Shown in pieces: positions 9,761 to 21,642 of a stretch of 64,000 bases of DNA. Source of the stretch: Methylobacteriaceae bacterium (GTDB lineage Bacteria > Pseudomonadota > Alphaproteobacteria > Rhizobiales > Beijerinckiaceae); the NCBI GenBank assembly GCA_947444195.1, contig CANEZL010000024.1, positions 1 to 64,000 of the forward strand, in the 5' to 3' direction. A program made the position numbers and the translations under genes. Below the pieces are notes generated by a model. That model did no database searches. It saw only the letters and a list, made by a program, of their open reading frames with translations, and was not told the DNA's origin. How positions within the stretch are numbered: the first letter of the stretch is position 1; every line of letters starts with the position of its first letter.

Positions 9761-9808
9761 CGCGATGATCTCGGAGAACCGGATCCCGCTTGTGCGCATC
9801 GTGCTCTA
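9761..9808 (+). repeat. Family A hairpin repeat at the 3' end of divL
   Basis: Single-module copy: cgcgatgat, then ggagaaccggatcccgc, then gcgcatcgtgctcta. Its last bases (cta, 9806-9808) are the complement of the TAG stop codon of the minus-strand kinase gene, so repeat and coding sequence touch. A role in transcription termination is plausible. Confidence 0.65.
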
Positions 9809-12283
9809 TTCCGCCGCCTGGGCCTGCGGCCCGCGGTCGATCAGCGGGAAGGAGCAGGTCACGCAGGTGCCCGAGCCCGGCGCGGTGTCGAGATGGACGC
9901 GGCCCCCGTGCAGCTCGACGAAGGAGCGCACGATGGAGAGGCCGAGGCCGACGCCCCGGTGGCGGGTGCCGAGGGTGTGGCTCTCGAAGCGGTCGAAGAC
10001 CAGGGCCGCGATCTCCGGGGGCATGCCGAGGCCGTGGTCGCGCACGCCCAGCATGAGTTCCGTGCCGCTGCGGCGGGCCATCACCTCGATGCGGTCGCCG
10101 GCATGGGAGAAGCCGACCGCGTTGGAGAGCAGGTTGAACAGGATCTGCCGCACGCGCTTGCCGTCGGCGTAGACGCTGCCGATATCGCCCGGCACGTCGA
10201 GCACCACCGCGACGTGGGACTCGGCGAGGCGATCCTCGATGCCGCGCATGGCGGCCTCGATGGTGGAGCGCACGTCCACCGTCTCGCGCTGGAGCTCCAG
10301 GGAGCCGGCATCGATCGAGGCGAGGTCGAGGATGTCGTTGATGATGACGAGGAGGGCGCCCGAGGAGCGCATGATGTGGTCGGCGTACTCGCGCTGGCGC
10401 GGGTTCAGAGCCCCGACCGACTCGTCGCCGAGGAGTTGGGTGAAGCCGATGATGTTGGTGAGCGGCGAGCGCAGTTCGTAGGAGACGTGGTGGACGAAGC
10501 TGTCGCGCAGCTCCGCGGCCGAGACCAGCGCCTCGTTCTTCTCGGTGAGCGCCCGCTCCACGTTCACGCTCGCGGTCACGTCGATATGGGTGAGGAGCGT
10601 GGCGCCCTCGGGGAGGGGCTGGGCGGCGCAGTCGAGCACGGTGCCGTCCACGAGTTCGAGGCGGCAGGCCAGGGTGTCGCGGCTCTCCAGGCCGACCACG
10701 CGGTCGCGGATGTCGAGCCAGGGCTCCTCGGCGGGGGCGAGCCGGCGGCAGGCCTCCACCACCGCCTCGACGCGGGGGCGCTGCTCGATGAGTCCCGGCT
10801 CCAGGCGCCAGATCGAGGCGAAGGCGCGGTTGGCGAAGGTCAGGCGCCCGTCGGCGCCGAACACGGCCACCGGCTCCTTCAGGGTGTCCAAGGTCTCGGC
10901 CTGGACCCGCATCAGGGCGTTGTAGCGCGATTCGAGGTTCACCCGGTCGGAGACGTCGTCGAACAGGTAGGTGAGGCCCCCTTGCGGGTTCGGGTCGGCG
11001 ACCACGCGCAGGGTGCGGCCGTCGGGCAGGTACCACCAGGTCTCGTTGGCCTCCACGGCGCGATAGGCGGCGAGCACCCCCTGCTTCCAGGTCCGGAAAT
11101 CCGCCTGCTCCTCCAGCTTCCGCTGGGCGCGCAGGTGGTCGAGGATCTCGCCGTCGAGGGGGCGGGTCTCCAGGAACGACGGGTCGAGGTCCCAGAGCTG
11201 CCGGTAGGCGGCGTTGTGGAAGATCAGGCGCTGCCGGTCGTCGAACATAGCCACGGCGGTGGGCAACTGGTCGAGGGTGCGGACGTTGGCGTTCATCTGC
11301 CGCTGGAGGTCGGCGCGCACGCTCTCCAGCTCCGACACGTCGATGGCGATGCCGACGCGGCCCGAATCGAGGCGGGTCTCGAACACGTCGAGGACGCGCC
11401 GCCCCCCCGCCACCACGGCGGAGAGCCGCGGCACCGGGTGGTGGGGCCCGCGCCGGGCCGGCTCGTCGCGGGCCACCGTCTCGCGGCCGGCGCGGTCGAG
11501 GAGCTCGATGCCCGCCTCGATGGCGGCCTCGCGGCTGCCGGCCTCCACGGCGGCGGCGTAGGCCGTGTTCACCCAGGCGAGCCCGCCCTCGCGGTTGCGG
11601 CGCCAGACCGGCTGCGGGATCGCGTCGAGGAGGGCCGCCAGGGCCGAGAGGCCGCGGCGCGCCTCGTCCAGGGTCTCGCGGAGCTCGGCGATCTCGCGGC
11701 GCTCCTCGCTGGTCTCGCGCAGGCGCAGGAGGGCGCGCCCGGCCACCGCGAGGCCCTGCGCCTCGATGCTGCGCCCGGACTGGCTGCGCAGGCGCAGGTG
11801 GAAGCCGGTGCCCCGCGCCCGCAGGGCCTCCAGCGCCTCCTCCACCGCCCCCGCATCGGAGGGACGGAGCCAGGAGCCGAAGGCGAGGACGCGCTGGGCG
11901 GCGCCGGAGCCGGGGCGCCCGTCGAAGGCGAGGCCCACATCGCCCTCGATCACCGGCTCGCCGCGGGCGTCCCAGGTGACGATGATCTGGCGCTCGGCGT
12001 TGAGCAGCATCTCGGCCCGGTCGTGGGCCCCGCGCAGGGCGTCGAGGGCGGCGGCCTGCTCGCGGTCGCGCCGGGTCCAGCGGGCGCGCTCGCGCAGATG
12101 CATCAGGGAGAGGATGGTGGCGAAGGCGAGCAGCCCGCCGAGGACCGAGACGCTGGCGACGCCGTGCATGTGCGGGGCGAGCCCGACCTCCGGTCCCGCC
12201 GCCCGCGCCGTCGCGGCGGCGAGGCAGCTGACGAGGAACACGCCGGCGCCGGCCGCATGCCGCGCCGTTCCTTCGAGACCCAT
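9806..12283 (-). CDS. divL: DivL-like PAS-containing pseudo-histidine kinase with Tyr at the phospho-acceptor site
   Basis: An 825-residue membrane sensor protein. It has an N-terminal hydrophobic region (about residues 10-60: FLVSCLAAATARA, then VSVLGGLLAFATIL), a long stretch of PAS-like domains (about residues 100-580), a dimerisation helix and a HATPase domain (N box NLLSNAVGFSH, G boxes DHGLGMPPE and GVGLGLSIV). The H-box reads HVSYELRSPLTNIIGF: Tyr602 (codon 10478-10480) replaces the phospho-acceptor His. That substitution is the hallmark of DivL, which in Caulobacter binds DivK and controls the CckA-CtrA relay. The start at 12283 is chosen for the upstream GGGGCGGGG and the signal-like N-terminus. 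divK and pleD are in the same window. Confidence 0.8.
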   Translation of the reverse strand: MGLEGTARHAAGAGVFLVSCLAAATARAAGPEVGLAPHMHGVASVSVLGGLLAFATILSLMHLRERARWTRRDREQAAALDALRGAHDRAEMLLNAERQIIVTWDARGEPVIEGDVGLAFDGRPGSGAAQRVLAFGSWLRPSDAGAVEEALEALRARGTGFHLRLRSQSGRSIEAQGLAVAGRALLRLRETSEERREIAELRETLDEARRGLSALAALLDAIPQPVWRRNREGGLAWVNTAYAAAVEAGSREAAIEAGIELLDRAGRETVARDEPARRGPHHPVPRLSAVVAGGRRVLDVFETRLDSGRVGIAIDVSELESVRADLQRQMNANVRTLDQLPTAVAMFDDRQRLIFHNAAYRQLWDLDPSFLETRPLDGEILDHLRAQRKLEEQADFRTWKQGVLAAYRAVEANETWWYLPDGRTLRVVADPNPQGGLTYLFDDVSDRVNLESRYNALMRVQAETLDTLKEPVAVFGADGRLTFANRAFASIWRLEPGLIEQRPRVEAVVEACRRLAPAEEPWLDIRDRVVGLESRDTLACRLELVDGTVLDCAAQPLPEGATLLTHIDVTASVNVERALTEKNEALVSAAELRDSFVHHVSYELRSPLTNIIGFTQLLGDESVGALNPRQREYADHIMRSSGALLVIINDILDLASIDAGSLELQRETVDVRSTIEAAMRGIEDRLAESHVAVVLDVPGDIGSVYADGKRVRQILFNLLSNAVGFSHAGDRIEVMARRSGTELMLGVRDHGLGMPPEIAALVFDRFESHTLGTRHRGVGLGLSIVRSFVELHGGRVHLDTAPGSGTCVTCSFPLIDRGPQAQAAE

Positions 12284-12543
12284 GACCCCGCCCCTACGAC
12301 CCGACAGCACCGTGGCGCGCGCACGCGGTCGCGCCGGCCACCGAGCCGCGCGTATCCCGCGTGCCGCCCGCCCGGACCCGCGGGACGCCACCTGCATTCC
12401 TGAGATTCGGGCACAGTGTAGACCGGGGAAGAATCCTCCCGGAAGTCCCAACCGACCGCCGCCGCTTACAGGAACGCACGGCGCAACCGGAGCGACGCAC
12501 AGAAGACACAGTGCCCGGGAGGGTTTTCCCTTGACAACGCGAA

Positions 12544-12569
12544 AGGGCCCGGCCTCCCGGCCGAGCCCT
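12544..12569 (-). terminator. Terminator downstream of ahcY
   Basis: On the minus strand an 11-bp stem AGGGCTCGGCC / GGCCGGGCCCT (one G-U pair) with a GGGA loop is followed by TTTC. A second perfect palindrome, GGCGCCCCGCGCGGGGCGCC, lies at 12588-12607 right after the ahcY stop. No gene is seen between divL and ahcY (12284-12614). Confidence 0.7.
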
Positions 12570-12614
12570 CGCTGAGGTGTGCAGTGCGGCGCCCCGCGCG
12601 GGGCGCCGTCCCGC

Positions 12615-14015
12615 TCAGTAGCGGTAGTGGTCGGGCTTGAACGGGCCGTTCTCGGAGACGCCGATATAGGAGGCCTGATCCGGGCGCAGCTTCGAGAGCG
12701 TGGCGCCGACCTTGGCGAGGTGGAGCGCCGCGACCTTCTCGTCCAGGGCCTTGGGCAGGGTGTAGACCTGCCGCTCGTACTTGCCCGGGTTCGTCCAGAG
12801 CTCGATCTGGGCGAGGGTCTGGTTGGTGAAGGAGGCCGACATCACGAAGGACGGGTGGCCGGTGGCGTTGCCGAGGTTCACCAGGCGCCCCTCCGAGAGG
12901 AGGATGATGCGGTGCCCGTCGGCGAACTCGATCTCGTCCACCTGCGGCTTGATGTTGGTCCACTTGAGGTTCTTCAGGCCGGCGACCTGAATCTCGTTGT
13001 CGAAGTGGCCGATGTTGCAGACGATGGCCCGGTCCTTCATCGCCCGCATGTGATCGAGGGTGATGATGTCCTTGTTGCCGGTCGCCGTCACGAAGATGTC
13101 GGCGCGGGGCGCGGCATCTTCCATGGTCACCACCTCGTAGCCCTCCATCGCCGCCTGGAGCGCGCAGATCGGATCGATCTCCGAGACGATGACGCGGCAG
13201 CCGGCGTTGCGCAGGGAGGCGGCCGAGCCCTTGCCCACGTCGCCGAAGCCCGCGACCATGGCGACCTTGCCGGCCATCATCACGTCGGTGCCGCGGCGGA
13301 TGCCGTCGACCAGCGACTCCTTGCAGCCGTAGAGGTTGTCGAACTTCGACTTGGTGACCGAGTCGTTCACGTTGATGGCCGGGAAGAGCAGCTTGCCCTC
13401 CTTGGCCAGCACGTAGAGGCGATGCACGCCCGTGGTGGTCTCCTCCGAGACGCCCTTGATCGACTCGGCGAGCCCGGCGAACCAGCCCTTCGGCTTCTCG
13501 GCGAGCTTCTTCTTCAGGAGGGCGAAGAAGATCTCCTCTTCCTCCGAGCCCGGCTGGTCGAGGAAGGCGGTGTCGCCGTTCTCGGCGCGCAGGCCCAGAT
13601 GGACGAACATCGTGGCGTCGCCGCCGTCGTCGAGGATCATGTTCGGCATGCCGCCGTCATGCCAGTCGAACAGCTTGGCGGTGTAGTCCCAGTACTCGGC
13701 GAGGGTCTCGCCCTTCACGGCGAAGACCGGGATGCCGGCGGCGGCGATGGCGGCGGCGGCGTGGTCCTGCGTCGAGTAGATGTTGCAGGAGACCCAGCGG
13801 ATGTCGGCGCCGAGGGTCTTCAGCGTCTCGATCAGCACCGCGGTCTGGATCGTCATGTGCAGCGAGCCGGCGATCTTGGCGCCCTTGAGGGGCTGGCTCG
13901 GGCCGTACTCCTCGCGGACCGCCATCAGGCCCGGCATCTCGCTCTCGGCGATCGAGATCTCCTTGCGGCCGTAATCGGCCAGACCGATGTCCTTGACGAT
14001 GTAGTCCTTAGCCAT
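12615..14015 (-). CDS. ahcY: Adenosylhomocysteinase
   Basis: S-adenosyl-L-homocysteine hydrolase (466 residues) splits SAH into homocysteine and adenosine, removing the product inhibitor of methyltransferases in the methionine/SAM cycle. Visible are the N-terminal substrate region ([16 protein letters not shown]), the NAD-binding loop GFGDVGKG, and the hallmark C-terminus KPDHYRY. Start ATG 14015 ([20 protein letters not shown]) matches the family; an ORF extension upstream runs into promoter sequence. A candidate promoter (14057-14085) and palindromic operator (14088-14105) lie directly upstream. Confidence 0.97.
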   Translation of the reverse strand: MAKDYIVKDIGLADYGRKEISIAESEMPGLMAVREEYGPSQPLKGAKIAGSLHMTIQTAVLIETLKTLGADIRWVSCNIYSTQDHAAAAIAAAGIPVFAVKGETLAEYWDYTAKLFDWHDGGMPNMILDDGGDATMFVHLGLRAENGDTAFLDQPGSEEEEIFFALLKKKLAEKPKGWFAGLAESIKGVSEETTTGVHRLYVLAKEGKLLFPAINVNDSVTKSKFDNLYGCKESLVDGIRRGTDVMMAGKVAMVAGFGDVGKGSAASLRNAGCRVIVSEIDPICALQAAMEGYEVVTMEDAAPRADIFVTATGNKDIITLDHMRAMKDRAIVCNIGHFDNEIQVAGLKNLKWTNIKPQVDEIEFADGHRIILLSEGRLVNLGNATGHPSFVMSASFTNQTLAQIELWTNPGKYERQVYTLPKALDEKVAALHLAKVGATLSKLRPDQASYIGVSENGPFKPDHYRY

Positions 14016-14056
14016 GAGGTCGCTCGCTCCGTCTCGCGTGTCGCTGGGCGGTGCCT

Positions 14057-14085
14057 TAGCAACTCGCGGGACGGAAAGCAATCAA
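14057..14085 (-). promoter_or_regulatory. Candidate sigma70-type promoter of ahcY
   Basis: On the minus strand TTGATT (14080-14085) and TTGCTA (14057-14062) are 17 bp apart, ending 42 bp upstream of the ATG. The operator-like palindrome directly abuts the -35 element. Confidence 0.5.
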
Positions 14086-14087
14086 GA

Positions 14088-14105
14088 CATAAAGATGTCT
14101 TTATG
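14088..14105. promoter_or_regulatory. Palindromic operator of ahcY, candidate SahR (ArsR-family) site
   Basis: CATAAAGA-TG-TCTTTATG, two perfect 8-bp arms around a 2-base centre, 73 bp upstream of ahcY and next to the -35 element. From memory, palindromes of this kind precede methionine-cycle genes in alphaproteobacteria and are attributed to the SAH-responsive ArsR-type regulator SahR. The regulator gene is not in this window. Confidence 0.6.
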
Positions 14106-14109
14106 CGTC

Positions 14110-14130
14110 GCCGGGCGAGCCACGCCCGGC
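14110..14130. terminator. Hairpin between csbD and ahcY
   Basis: Perfect 8-bp stem GCCGGGCG / CGCCCGGC with loop AGCCA, 21-41 bp past the csbD stop. No T tract follows, so termination is a guess. Confidence 0.4.
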
Positions 14131-14150
14131 ACGCGCCGCGGGTCGGCGCC

Positions 14151-14591
14151 TCAGCGGCGGTCGCCCCGGATCAGCCAGCCGAGGCCGAAGGCGACGCCGG
14201 CCAGGATGGCGGCGGTGGCGAGGCGGTTGTCGTCGGCCCGCGCCGCGAGGGCCCGGCCGTGATGCTCGGCCCGGCCGCGATAGTGCCGGCCGCGCTTGCC
14301 CGCCTCGCGGTAGAGGTCGCGGCCACGGTGCTCGGCCTTGTCGTAGAGATCCTGGGCGCGCTCACGGGCATCGTGGACGCGGGACTGCGCCTCGTGGGCG
14401 AGATGGCGGCCGTCGCGGGTCAGTTCCTCGGCGGTGTCGCGGGCCCGGCCGTAGGCCACCTGCGCGGCGCCCGCGACCTGATCGATCGCGCCGTCCACCT
14501 GCGGGGAGGGGCGGCCGAGCACGGCGCCGGCCGCGGTCTTGGCCCGGCCGCGCAGGTTGCGGATGCCGCCCTCGATGTGATCCCGGTTCAT
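14151..14591 (-). CDS. CsbD-family stress protein
   Basis: A 146-residue protein. Its N-terminus (MNRDHIEGGIRNLRGRAKTAAGAVLG) is the CsbD signature, the middle is a charged helix with many Arg/His/Glu, and a single hydrophobic segment lies near the C-terminus (LATAAILAGVAFGLGWLI). CsbD proteins are general-stress proteins of unknown biochemical role. The start at 14591 follows GAAGGAGACATCC. About 100 bp upstream is a GGAAC-N16-CGTT element typical of EcfG-dependent general stress promoters. Confidence 0.85.
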   Translation of the reverse strand: MNRDHIEGGIRNLRGRAKTAAGAVLGRPSPQVDGAIDQVAGAAQVAYGRARDTAEELTRDGRHLAHEAQSRVHDARERAQDLYDKAEHRGRDLYREAGKRGRHYRGRAEHHGRALAARADDNRLATAAILAGVAFGLGWLIRGDRR

Positions 14592-14690
14592 GGATGTCTC
14601 CTTCGTGCGGGTGCCGGCGCCGCGCATCGATCGGGGCCTGAACGGGCCCCGGTCCGAAGCGCGCGGCTGCATACGGCTTCGGCGGGTTCG

Positions 14691-14715
14691 AACGGCCAAG
14701 TCGGACCGATGTTCC
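14691..14715 (-). promoter_or_regulatory. EcfG-type general stress promoter of csbD
   Basis: On the minus strand GGAAC (14711-14715), a 16-bp spacer and CGTT (14691-14694). This matches the -35/-10 pattern of the alphaproteobacterial general stress sigma factor EcfG. The transcript would have a leader of roughly 90 bases before csbD. Confidence 0.65.
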
Positions 14716-14885
14716 AGTCGGCGGCGGCATCCCGGGTCGGCGAACCCCTGCGCGGTGAAGTTTTTTTGCCTGTCTCACGAATTCTTTACGCACGACGGCA
14801 GCCGGGTTTTAGGGCAGGTTCCAGGTATTCCGTATGCCAGAAGAGCCGACGTGATCCCTGTCGCCGGCGCTTGGAGACGCACAGC

Positions 14886-15896
14886 ATGAGCATCGCGATC
14901 GTCGGCGCAGGCGCCATCGGCGGCCATCTCGGCGTCAGGCTCGCGGCAACCGGCGAGCGGGTCACCTTCATCGCGCGGGGGCAGAATCTCGCGGCGATCG
15001 AGGCGGAGGGCATGCGCCTGATCGAGGAGGACGGCCGCGAGATCCACGCGCGCGACGTGCGAGCGACGCAGTCGATGCAGGCGGCGGGCGTGCACGATTA
15101 CGTGCTGCTCACCGTGAAGGCGCATCAGGTCGGCCCCATCGCGGCCGACCTGAAGCACCTGATCGGGCCGGACACCGCCGTGGTCACGCTCCAGAACGGC
15201 ATCCCGTGGTGGTACTTCCTGCACGGCCACGACGGCCCCCATGCCGGGCGGCAGGTCGAGAACTCCGATCCCGGCGGCGCCATCGCCCGCCACCTCGACG
15301 CGGCGCGGGTGATCGGCTCGGTGGTCTACCCGGCGGCCATCCTGGAGCGTCCGGGCGTGGTACGCGTGGTCGAGGGCAACCGCTACACCCTGGGCGAGCC
15401 GGACGGCTCGGTGAGCGCGCGGGCGAAGACGCTCTCGGGCAAGCTCACCGAGGCGGGGTTCAAGGCCCCGGTGATCGAGGACATCCGCTCGGAGATCTGG
15501 CTCAAGCTCTGGGGGAACCTCAGCTTCAACCCGATCTCGGCGCTGACCCACGCCACCCTCGTCGACATCTGCCGGTTCCCCGAGACCCGGGCGCTCGCCC
15601 GCGCCATGATGGAGGAGGCGCAAGGCATCGCGAATACCCTCGGCGTCCGCTTCCGGGTCGACATCGACCGGCGCATCGCGGGGGCCGAGAAGGTCGGCGC
15701 GCACAAGACCTCGATGCTGCAGGACGTGGAGGCCGGCCGCGCCATCGAGCTCGAAGCCCTGGTCGGCTCGGTGATCGAACTCGGCCGGATCACCGGCACG
15801 CCGACCCCGCATATCGACACGGTCTACGCGCTGATGCGGCTCCTGGCGCAGGGGCTGGCGGCGCAGGGGGGCCGGCTCGCGGTGCAGCCGGTGTGA
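14886..15896 (+). CDS. 2-dehydropantoate 2-reductase family protein (first paralogue)
   Basis: A 336-residue NADPH-dependent reductase of the PanE/ApbA family. The N-terminal Rossmann motif is GAGAIGGHLGVRLA (residues about 6-19), the catalytic-Lys region is LLTVKAHQV, and the C-terminal helical domain includes LWGNLSFNPISALTHAT. PanE makes pantoate for coenzyme A, but many paralogues have other substrates. A second, clearly different member is encoded at 49649-50581, so which one is panE is undecided. ATG 14886 gives the canonical N-terminus. It is divergent from csbD. Confidence 0.85.
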   Translation: MSIAIVGAGAIGGHLGVRLAATGERVTFIARGQNLAAIEAEGMRLIEEDGREIHARDVRATQSMQAAGVHDYVLLTVKAHQVGPIAADLKHLIGPDTAVVTLQNGIPWWYFLHGHDGPHAGRQVENSDPGGAIARHLDAARVIGSVVYPAAILERPGVVRVVEGNRYTLGEPDGSVSARAKTLSGKLTEAGFKAPVIEDIRSEIWLKLWGNLSFNPISALTHATLVDICRFPETRALARAMMEEAQGIANTLGVRFRVDIDRRIAGAEKVGAHKTSMLQDVEAGRAIELEALVGSVIELGRITGTPTPHIDTVYALMRLLAQGLAAQGGRLAVQPV

Positions 15897-15980
15897 GGTG
15901 CCGGGCCGGGGGCCCCCGCGTCTCAGCCGTTCGGGCAAATCGCATCGCGCGGGCCGCCGCGGCAATCAACCGGAAAAGGC

Positions 15981-17909
15981 TCAGATCTCGATCTCGGTGC
16001 CGACCTCCACCACCTGCCGGGTCGGCACGCAGAAGAAGGCGCCCGTGCGCTCGGCGTTGCGCTGGAGGAAGGCGAACAGCCCCTCGCGCCAGGGCATCAT
16101 CCCGCGCTTCTCGCTCTTGGGGATGATGGTCTCGTGCCCGACGAACACGGTGAGGTCGTCCAGCACGGGGGCGGGCAGGTGCCGGTGCTCGACGGCGCAG
16201 CGCAGGCCCTCGGGGATCGAGGCGTCCTCCATGAAGCCGTAGCGCAGGGTCACGCGGTAGAAGTCCGGCGCCAGCAGGCTGACCTGGGCGCGCTCCGTCG
16301 CCGCCACCGTCGGCGTCTCCTCGTAGAGCGCCGTCACGATGAGCACGCGCCGGGGCAGGGCGTGGCTGCGCTCGACGAAGCGGGAGAGGTGGAGCGGGAT
16401 CCCGTGGAGCGCCGAGGACAGGAAGGCGCCGGTGCCGGGCAGCCGCACCACCGCGCTGTGCTGGAGATTGGCGAGGAAGACCGGCTCCGGCAGGCGCAGG
16501 GCCGTGCGGGCCTCTTCGAGGAGATGGTTGCCGCGCCGCCAAGTCAGCATCACCAGGGCGATGAGGGCGGCGAGCGCCAGGGGAAACCAGCCCCCCTCGA
16601 ACAGCTTCACGCTGTTGGCCCCGAGGAAGACGAGGTCGATGGCGAGGAAGAACCCGTTCACGGCGAAGACCGCCAGCGGGTTGAAGCCCCAGCGCAGGGC
16701 GATGAGGGCGGCGAGCAGGGTGGTGATCGCCATGAGGAGCGAGACGGCGATGCCGTAGGCGCCGGCCAGCGCGTCCGAGGTCCGGAAGACCAGGACCGCG
16801 GTCAGCGTCGCCGCGGCGAGCAGCCAGTTCACGGCGGGCACGTAGATCTGGCCGCGCTCGTCGGAGGCGGTCTGGACGATGCGCATGGCGGGCAGGAAGC
16901 CGAGCTGGATCGCCTGCTGGGTCAGTGAGAACACCCCGGAGATGATCGCCTGCGAGGCGATCACGGTGGCCAGGGTGGCCAGACCGATCAGGGGGTAGTG
17001 CGCCCAGTCCGGCGCGAGGCGGTAGAACGGGTTCTCGATGGCGTCGGGCTCGGCGAGCAGCACCGCGCCCTGACCGAAATAGTTGACGACGAGGGCCGGC
17101 AGCACCAGGGCGAACCACGCCACCCGGATCGGCCGGGCGCCGAAATGCCCGAGATCGGCATACATCGCCTCGCCGCCGGTCACAGCGAGGAAGGCGGCGC
17201 CGAGCATGGCGAAGCTCACGCCCCAGCCGGCATGGGCCAGGAAATCGACGGCGCGCAAGGGGTTGGCCGCCGCCAGGATCTCGGGCCGGTGCCAGATGCC
17301 GGCGAGCCCCATCAGGGTGAGCACGAGGAACCAGACCAGCATCACCGGCCCGAACATCCGCCCGATGAAGGCGACGCCCTTGCTCTGGACGAGGAACAGG
17401 GCGACCAGGATCGCCAGGGTGATCGGCACGACGAAGCTGCCGAGGGCCGGCGCATCGACCTTCAGCCCCTCGATCGCCGAGAGCACCGAGATGGCCGGGG
17501 TGATCGCCCCGTCGCCGTAGAGGAGCGCGGCGCCCACGAGACCGACCACGAGCAGCACGCCCTGCCAGGAGCCCGGCTTGGCATGGCGCGCCCCGAGGAG
17601 CGCCAGCATCGCCACGATGCCGCCCTCGCCGCGGTTGTCCGCCCGCAGGATCAGCACCGCGTATTTCAGCGAGACGATCAGCACGAGGGCCCAGAGGATC
17701 AGCGAGACCGCCCCCGTCACCGCGGCCGGATCGGCGCTGTGGGCGCCGCTGCTCGCGGCGCGCACCGCCTCCTTGAAGGCGTAGAGGGGGCTCGTGCCGA
17801 TATCGCCGTAGACGATGCCGAGCGCCCCGAGGAGCAGGGCGGGCCGCAGCGGCGCCGGGTGCGCGGGGGAACCGTTTCCGGCGCGGGGCTCGGTCTCACT
17901 CAACGGCAC
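15981..17909 (-). CDS. kup: Low-affinity potassium transporter Kup
   Basis: A K+:H+ symporter (KUP/HAK/KT family) with about 12 membrane spans in the first 450 residues and a soluble C-terminal region. The signature LLLGALGIVYGDIGTSPLYAFKEAV is near the N-terminus. I place the start at GTG 17909 (642 residues, the usual family length). An ATG at 17990 would add 27 residues containing a TTA codon, rare in this DNA, and unlike family members. bioD ends just upstream on the same strand. Confidence 0.92.
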   Translation of the reverse strand: MPLSETEPRAGNGSPAHPAPLRPALLLGALGIVYGDIGTSPLYAFKEAVRAASSGAHSADPAAVTGAVSLILWALVLIVSLKYAVLILRADNRGEGGIVAMLALLGARHAKPGSWQGVLLVVGLVGAALLYGDGAITPAISVLSAIEGLKVDAPALGSFVVPITLAILVALFLVQSKGVAFIGRMFGPVMLVWFLVLTLMGLAGIWHRPEILAAANPLRAVDFLAHAGWGVSFAMLGAAFLAVTGGEAMYADLGHFGARPIRVAWFALVLPALVVNYFGQGAVLLAEPDAIENPFYRLAPDWAHYPLIGLATLATVIASQAIISGVFSLTQQAIQLGFLPAMRIVQTASDERGQIYVPAVNWLLAAATLTAVLVFRTSDALAGAYGIAVSLLMAITTLLAALIALRWGFNPLAVFAVNGFFLAIDLVFLGANSVKLFEGGWFPLALAALIALVMLTWRRGNHLLEEARTALRLPEPVFLANLQHSAVVRLPGTGAFLSSALHGIPLHLSRFVERSHALPRRVLIVTALYEETPTVAATERAQVSLLAPDFYRVTLRYGFMEDASIPEGLRCAVEHRHLPAPVLDDLTVFVGHETIIPKSEKRGMMPWREGLFAFLQRNAERTGAFFCVPTRQVVEVGTEIEI

Positions 17910-17997
17910 ACTCCGCGACGAATCGGTCCGGTCAGCGCTGCATAACGCCGAGTCCGGCCCCGGCGTCACCGGATGCCGCCGGGACATCACGCCATTG

Positions 17998-18666
17998 TTA
18001 CGGGACCAGCGCGGCGAGCCCGTCCGGGCAGGCCGAACCGTCCGGAAAACAGAAGACGGGGGCGGCGCAGTGCCGGCCGATGGCGGCCGCGACGGTGTCG
18101 AGGCTTGCCGGCGCGCCGGGGCTCTCGCTCACCGCGACCGCCCGCAGGGGCACGCCATGCAGGCGCAGGGTCTCGTGAGCGGTGAGGGCGTGGCTGATGG
18201 CGCCGAGATAGCTGCCGGAGACGAGGAGGGCCGGGATCCCGAGGGCCTTCAGCCAGTCGAGACCGGTGGCCTCGGGCGTCACCGGGCTCATCAGGCCGCC
18301 GACGCCCTCGATCAGCACTGTCCCCTCCGCCCGCGCCATCTGCGCCCGGCACCACGCGACGAGATCCGCGAGATCAAGGGCGCGGCCTTCCAGGGCGGCA
18401 GCCTGATCGGGCGCGAGCGGTGCCGCATAGCGCCAGGGCGAGCAGGCCGCGACCGCCTCGGGCGTCGGCATGATCCCCTGCGCCGCCAGCAGGCGGGCGG
18501 TGTCGCTGTCCGCGAATGCGGGATCGTCGAAGGGCGGCACGCCGCTCGCCAGCGGCTTCAGCGTGCGCACCGCCCGCCCGTCCGCGATCAGCCGCCGGGT
18601 GAGGGCGGCGGTGACGTAGGTCTTGCCGATCTCGGTGCCGGCGCCGGCGACGAACAGGGCAGGCAT
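17998..18666 (-). CDS. bioD: Dethiobiotin synthetase
   Basis: ATP-dependent dethiobiotin synthase (222 residues), the penultimate step of biotin synthesis: it carboxylates 7,8-diaminopelargonic acid and closes the ring. The P-loop reads FVAGAGTEIGKTYVTAAL (residues about 5-22; usual form GTDTxVGKT). LKPLASG and VLIEGVGGLMSPV are the substrate and switch motifs. No other bio gene is near, so it is separated from a bio operon. The gap to secA (18667-18744) carries a short GC-rich repeat fragment, cctcccccgtctgcgggggag. Confidence 0.92.
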   Translation of the reverse strand: MPALFVAGAGTEIGKTYVTAALTRRLIADGRAVRTLKPLASGVPPFDDPAFADSDTARLLAAQGIMPTPEAVAACSPWRYAAPLAPDQAAALEGRALDLADLVAWCRAQMARAEGTVLIEGVGGLMSPVTPEATGLDWLKALGIPALLVSGSYLGAISHALTAHETLRLHGVPLRAVAVSESPGAPASLDTVAAAIGRHCAAPVFCFPDGSACPDGLAALVP

Positions 18667-18744
18667 GGGGGCGGGGTCACGCGCCTGGTGGGTGCGGCGA
18701 GAGCCGCATTCCCTCCCCCGTCTGCGGGGGAGGGAGATCAGGAA

Positions 18745-21642
<2,898 letters not shown>

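Noticed and set aside
14016..14056. Possible SAM or SAH riboswitch in the ahcY leader
   Set aside because: The leader after the proposed promoter is only about 35-40 bases and shows no pseudoknot-like pairing; DNA-level regulation by the palindrome is more likely.
14680..14700. gggttcgaac, resembling a tRNA T-loop
   Set aside because: No acceptor stem, anticodon arm or CCA surrounds it; part of it is the -10 side of the EcfG promoter.
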